64,000 nt of DNA from Camarhynchus parvulus (Eukaryota > Chordata > Aves > Passeriformes > Thraupidae), in assembly GCF_901933205.1 (NCBI RefSeq), contig NC_044601.1:30852352-30916351 (forward strand). Reading direction: 5' to 3'. The notes below the pieces were generated by a model. It was not told where the DNA came from and did no database searches. It worked only from the letters and a program-made list of their open reading frames with translations. A program made the translations under genes and the position numbers. The stretch's first letter is position 1. Each line of letters opens with the position of its first letter. Below, piece by piece: positions 63,120 to 64,000 of the stretch.

Positions 63120-64000
63120 TAATACTTCTTAAAATTTAGTTATCTTCAGAGTTATCCCATGAAAAGGAAAAATGAATAATCCAGGGATTACTGAACCTGG
63201 CAGAGCATGAAAGGAAGATTTGTGCCCTCAGGTACTTCATTCTGCCATGACCTAAGCTGTGTGCAGCAATTTTGATCCTCTAGTGTAAGTAAATAAAGCA
63301 CATTTACTTTCTCAGGTGCTAGTCCAGCCTGCTGTTATCAAAGAACAGGCCTTGAACAGAAGCAGGCACTGGGGCAGTATAAGGCCTTGATTACTCTTTG
63401 GGAATAAACAGTTACGAAAATACTCCATTTAACATTCTTCACAAATAAATCCCAAAAGGCTTTTTACCTGAATTATTAAATATTGAACAGACTGATTCAG
63501 CTTTGGCTGGGCTATGAGAGTAAAAAGGCAAAAAAACTCCTATACTGGTAGCCCCAGTTCTATGCTGAAAGCTAGTCTTCCTCTGAAAACAGCAGTTACA
63601 GGCTTTTTTAAAACAGACAAGCAGACTAGGCACTTGTTGCATTTCACTGAGGTCCAGAAGCCAATACTGTATATAAAGCAGATGCTTTAACCTTGGGGAG
63701 ATCATAATTCTGATAAAATATATAAGTATAATTAATAAATAAATGGATTAGATTGGGCTAATAGTCCTGGGGATACCCTATCCTTCACAGTTCTGAACCT
63801 ATGAAGTTTCCAATTATTTTTTTTTAAGGCAAAAGAGACAAACAGGAAAAAAAGGCAGGTGCGCTATATGTTACAATTTTTTTTACAAAGGCAAGCATCT
63901 TGTTCTGCAAAGATTCCAGAGTTAAGTATTGCACAAATGTTTGCAAGCAGACTGGAGTAAAGCAGACTTCATAATGGGTTATAGCTGCTTTTGGGATAAA

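Larger units (their letters stand above)
60640..64000. other. Noncoding stretch, nothing recognised as a gene
   Basis: Contains TTTATG repeats (60,636-60,670), an ATT microsatellite (60,733), G/T-rich tracts near 61,000 and 62,760, and a pyrimidine tract with an imperfect 147-base direct repeat at 62,951/63,098. Open frames are short and motif-free. Confidence 0.5.

Noticed and set aside
63468..63511. 44-base minus-strand exon candidate after a good pyrimidine tract
   Set aside because: The donor (CAG/GTAAAA) is weak, the exon is very short and there is no linked exon; such pairs are expected by chance in 64 kb.

Overview
This window looks like nuclear DNA of a sauropsid vertebrate, most probably a bird. 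It is AT-rich and CpG-poor, has no dense coding, and carries at least seven (probably eight) fragments of CR1 non-LTR retrotransposons. One of them ends in the avian-style CR1 tail (TTGATTCTATG at about 15,070). Most open frames are short, arise by chance and are not genes. I see no bacterial-type operon, CRISPR array, tRNA or rRNA.

Layout. From 1 to 11 kb the sequence is intergenic or intronic, with an old CR1 tail, a probable older CR1 scrap and simple repeats. A compact CpG island lies at about 11.03-11.40 kb and contains a CTCF-like motif. A CR1 copy lies at 14.6-15.1 kb. At 17.58-17.80 kb a small cluster of promoter-like signals (TATA-like box, local CpG enrichment, strong splice donor, CTCF-like motif) stands out from its AT-rich surroundings. 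From 28.98 to 29.48 kb there is a GC-rich segment built like a solo retroviral LTR. A 760-base CR1 piece lies at 31.2-31.95 kb.

The best-supported gene is on the minus strand. Its first coding exon is at 45,461-45,605 (signal peptide, strong donor) and a second, phase-compatible exon is at 35,963-36,116 (branch point, acceptor, donor). Together they encode the start of a small secreted cysteine-rich protein that I cannot assign to a family. Further exons were not found. Its 9.3-kb intron holds an internally deleted CR1, a 2-kb GC-rich block with a decayed minisatellite (39.35-41.35 kb), a possible broken coding remnant (41.13-41.52 kb), an older CR1 (44.0-44.76 kb) and the best plus-strand CTCF-like motif (43,952).

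From 45.6 to 64 kb the sequence is again mostly unique, AT-rich noncoding DNA with two CR1 tails (48.15 and 60.28 kb), several simple and tandem repeats, a nested hairpin at 55.6 kb and an ATT microsatellite at 60.73 kb. I found no convincing undescribed system. The two-exon secreted protein is the most interesting item, and it rests on splice-signal reading without homology searches.
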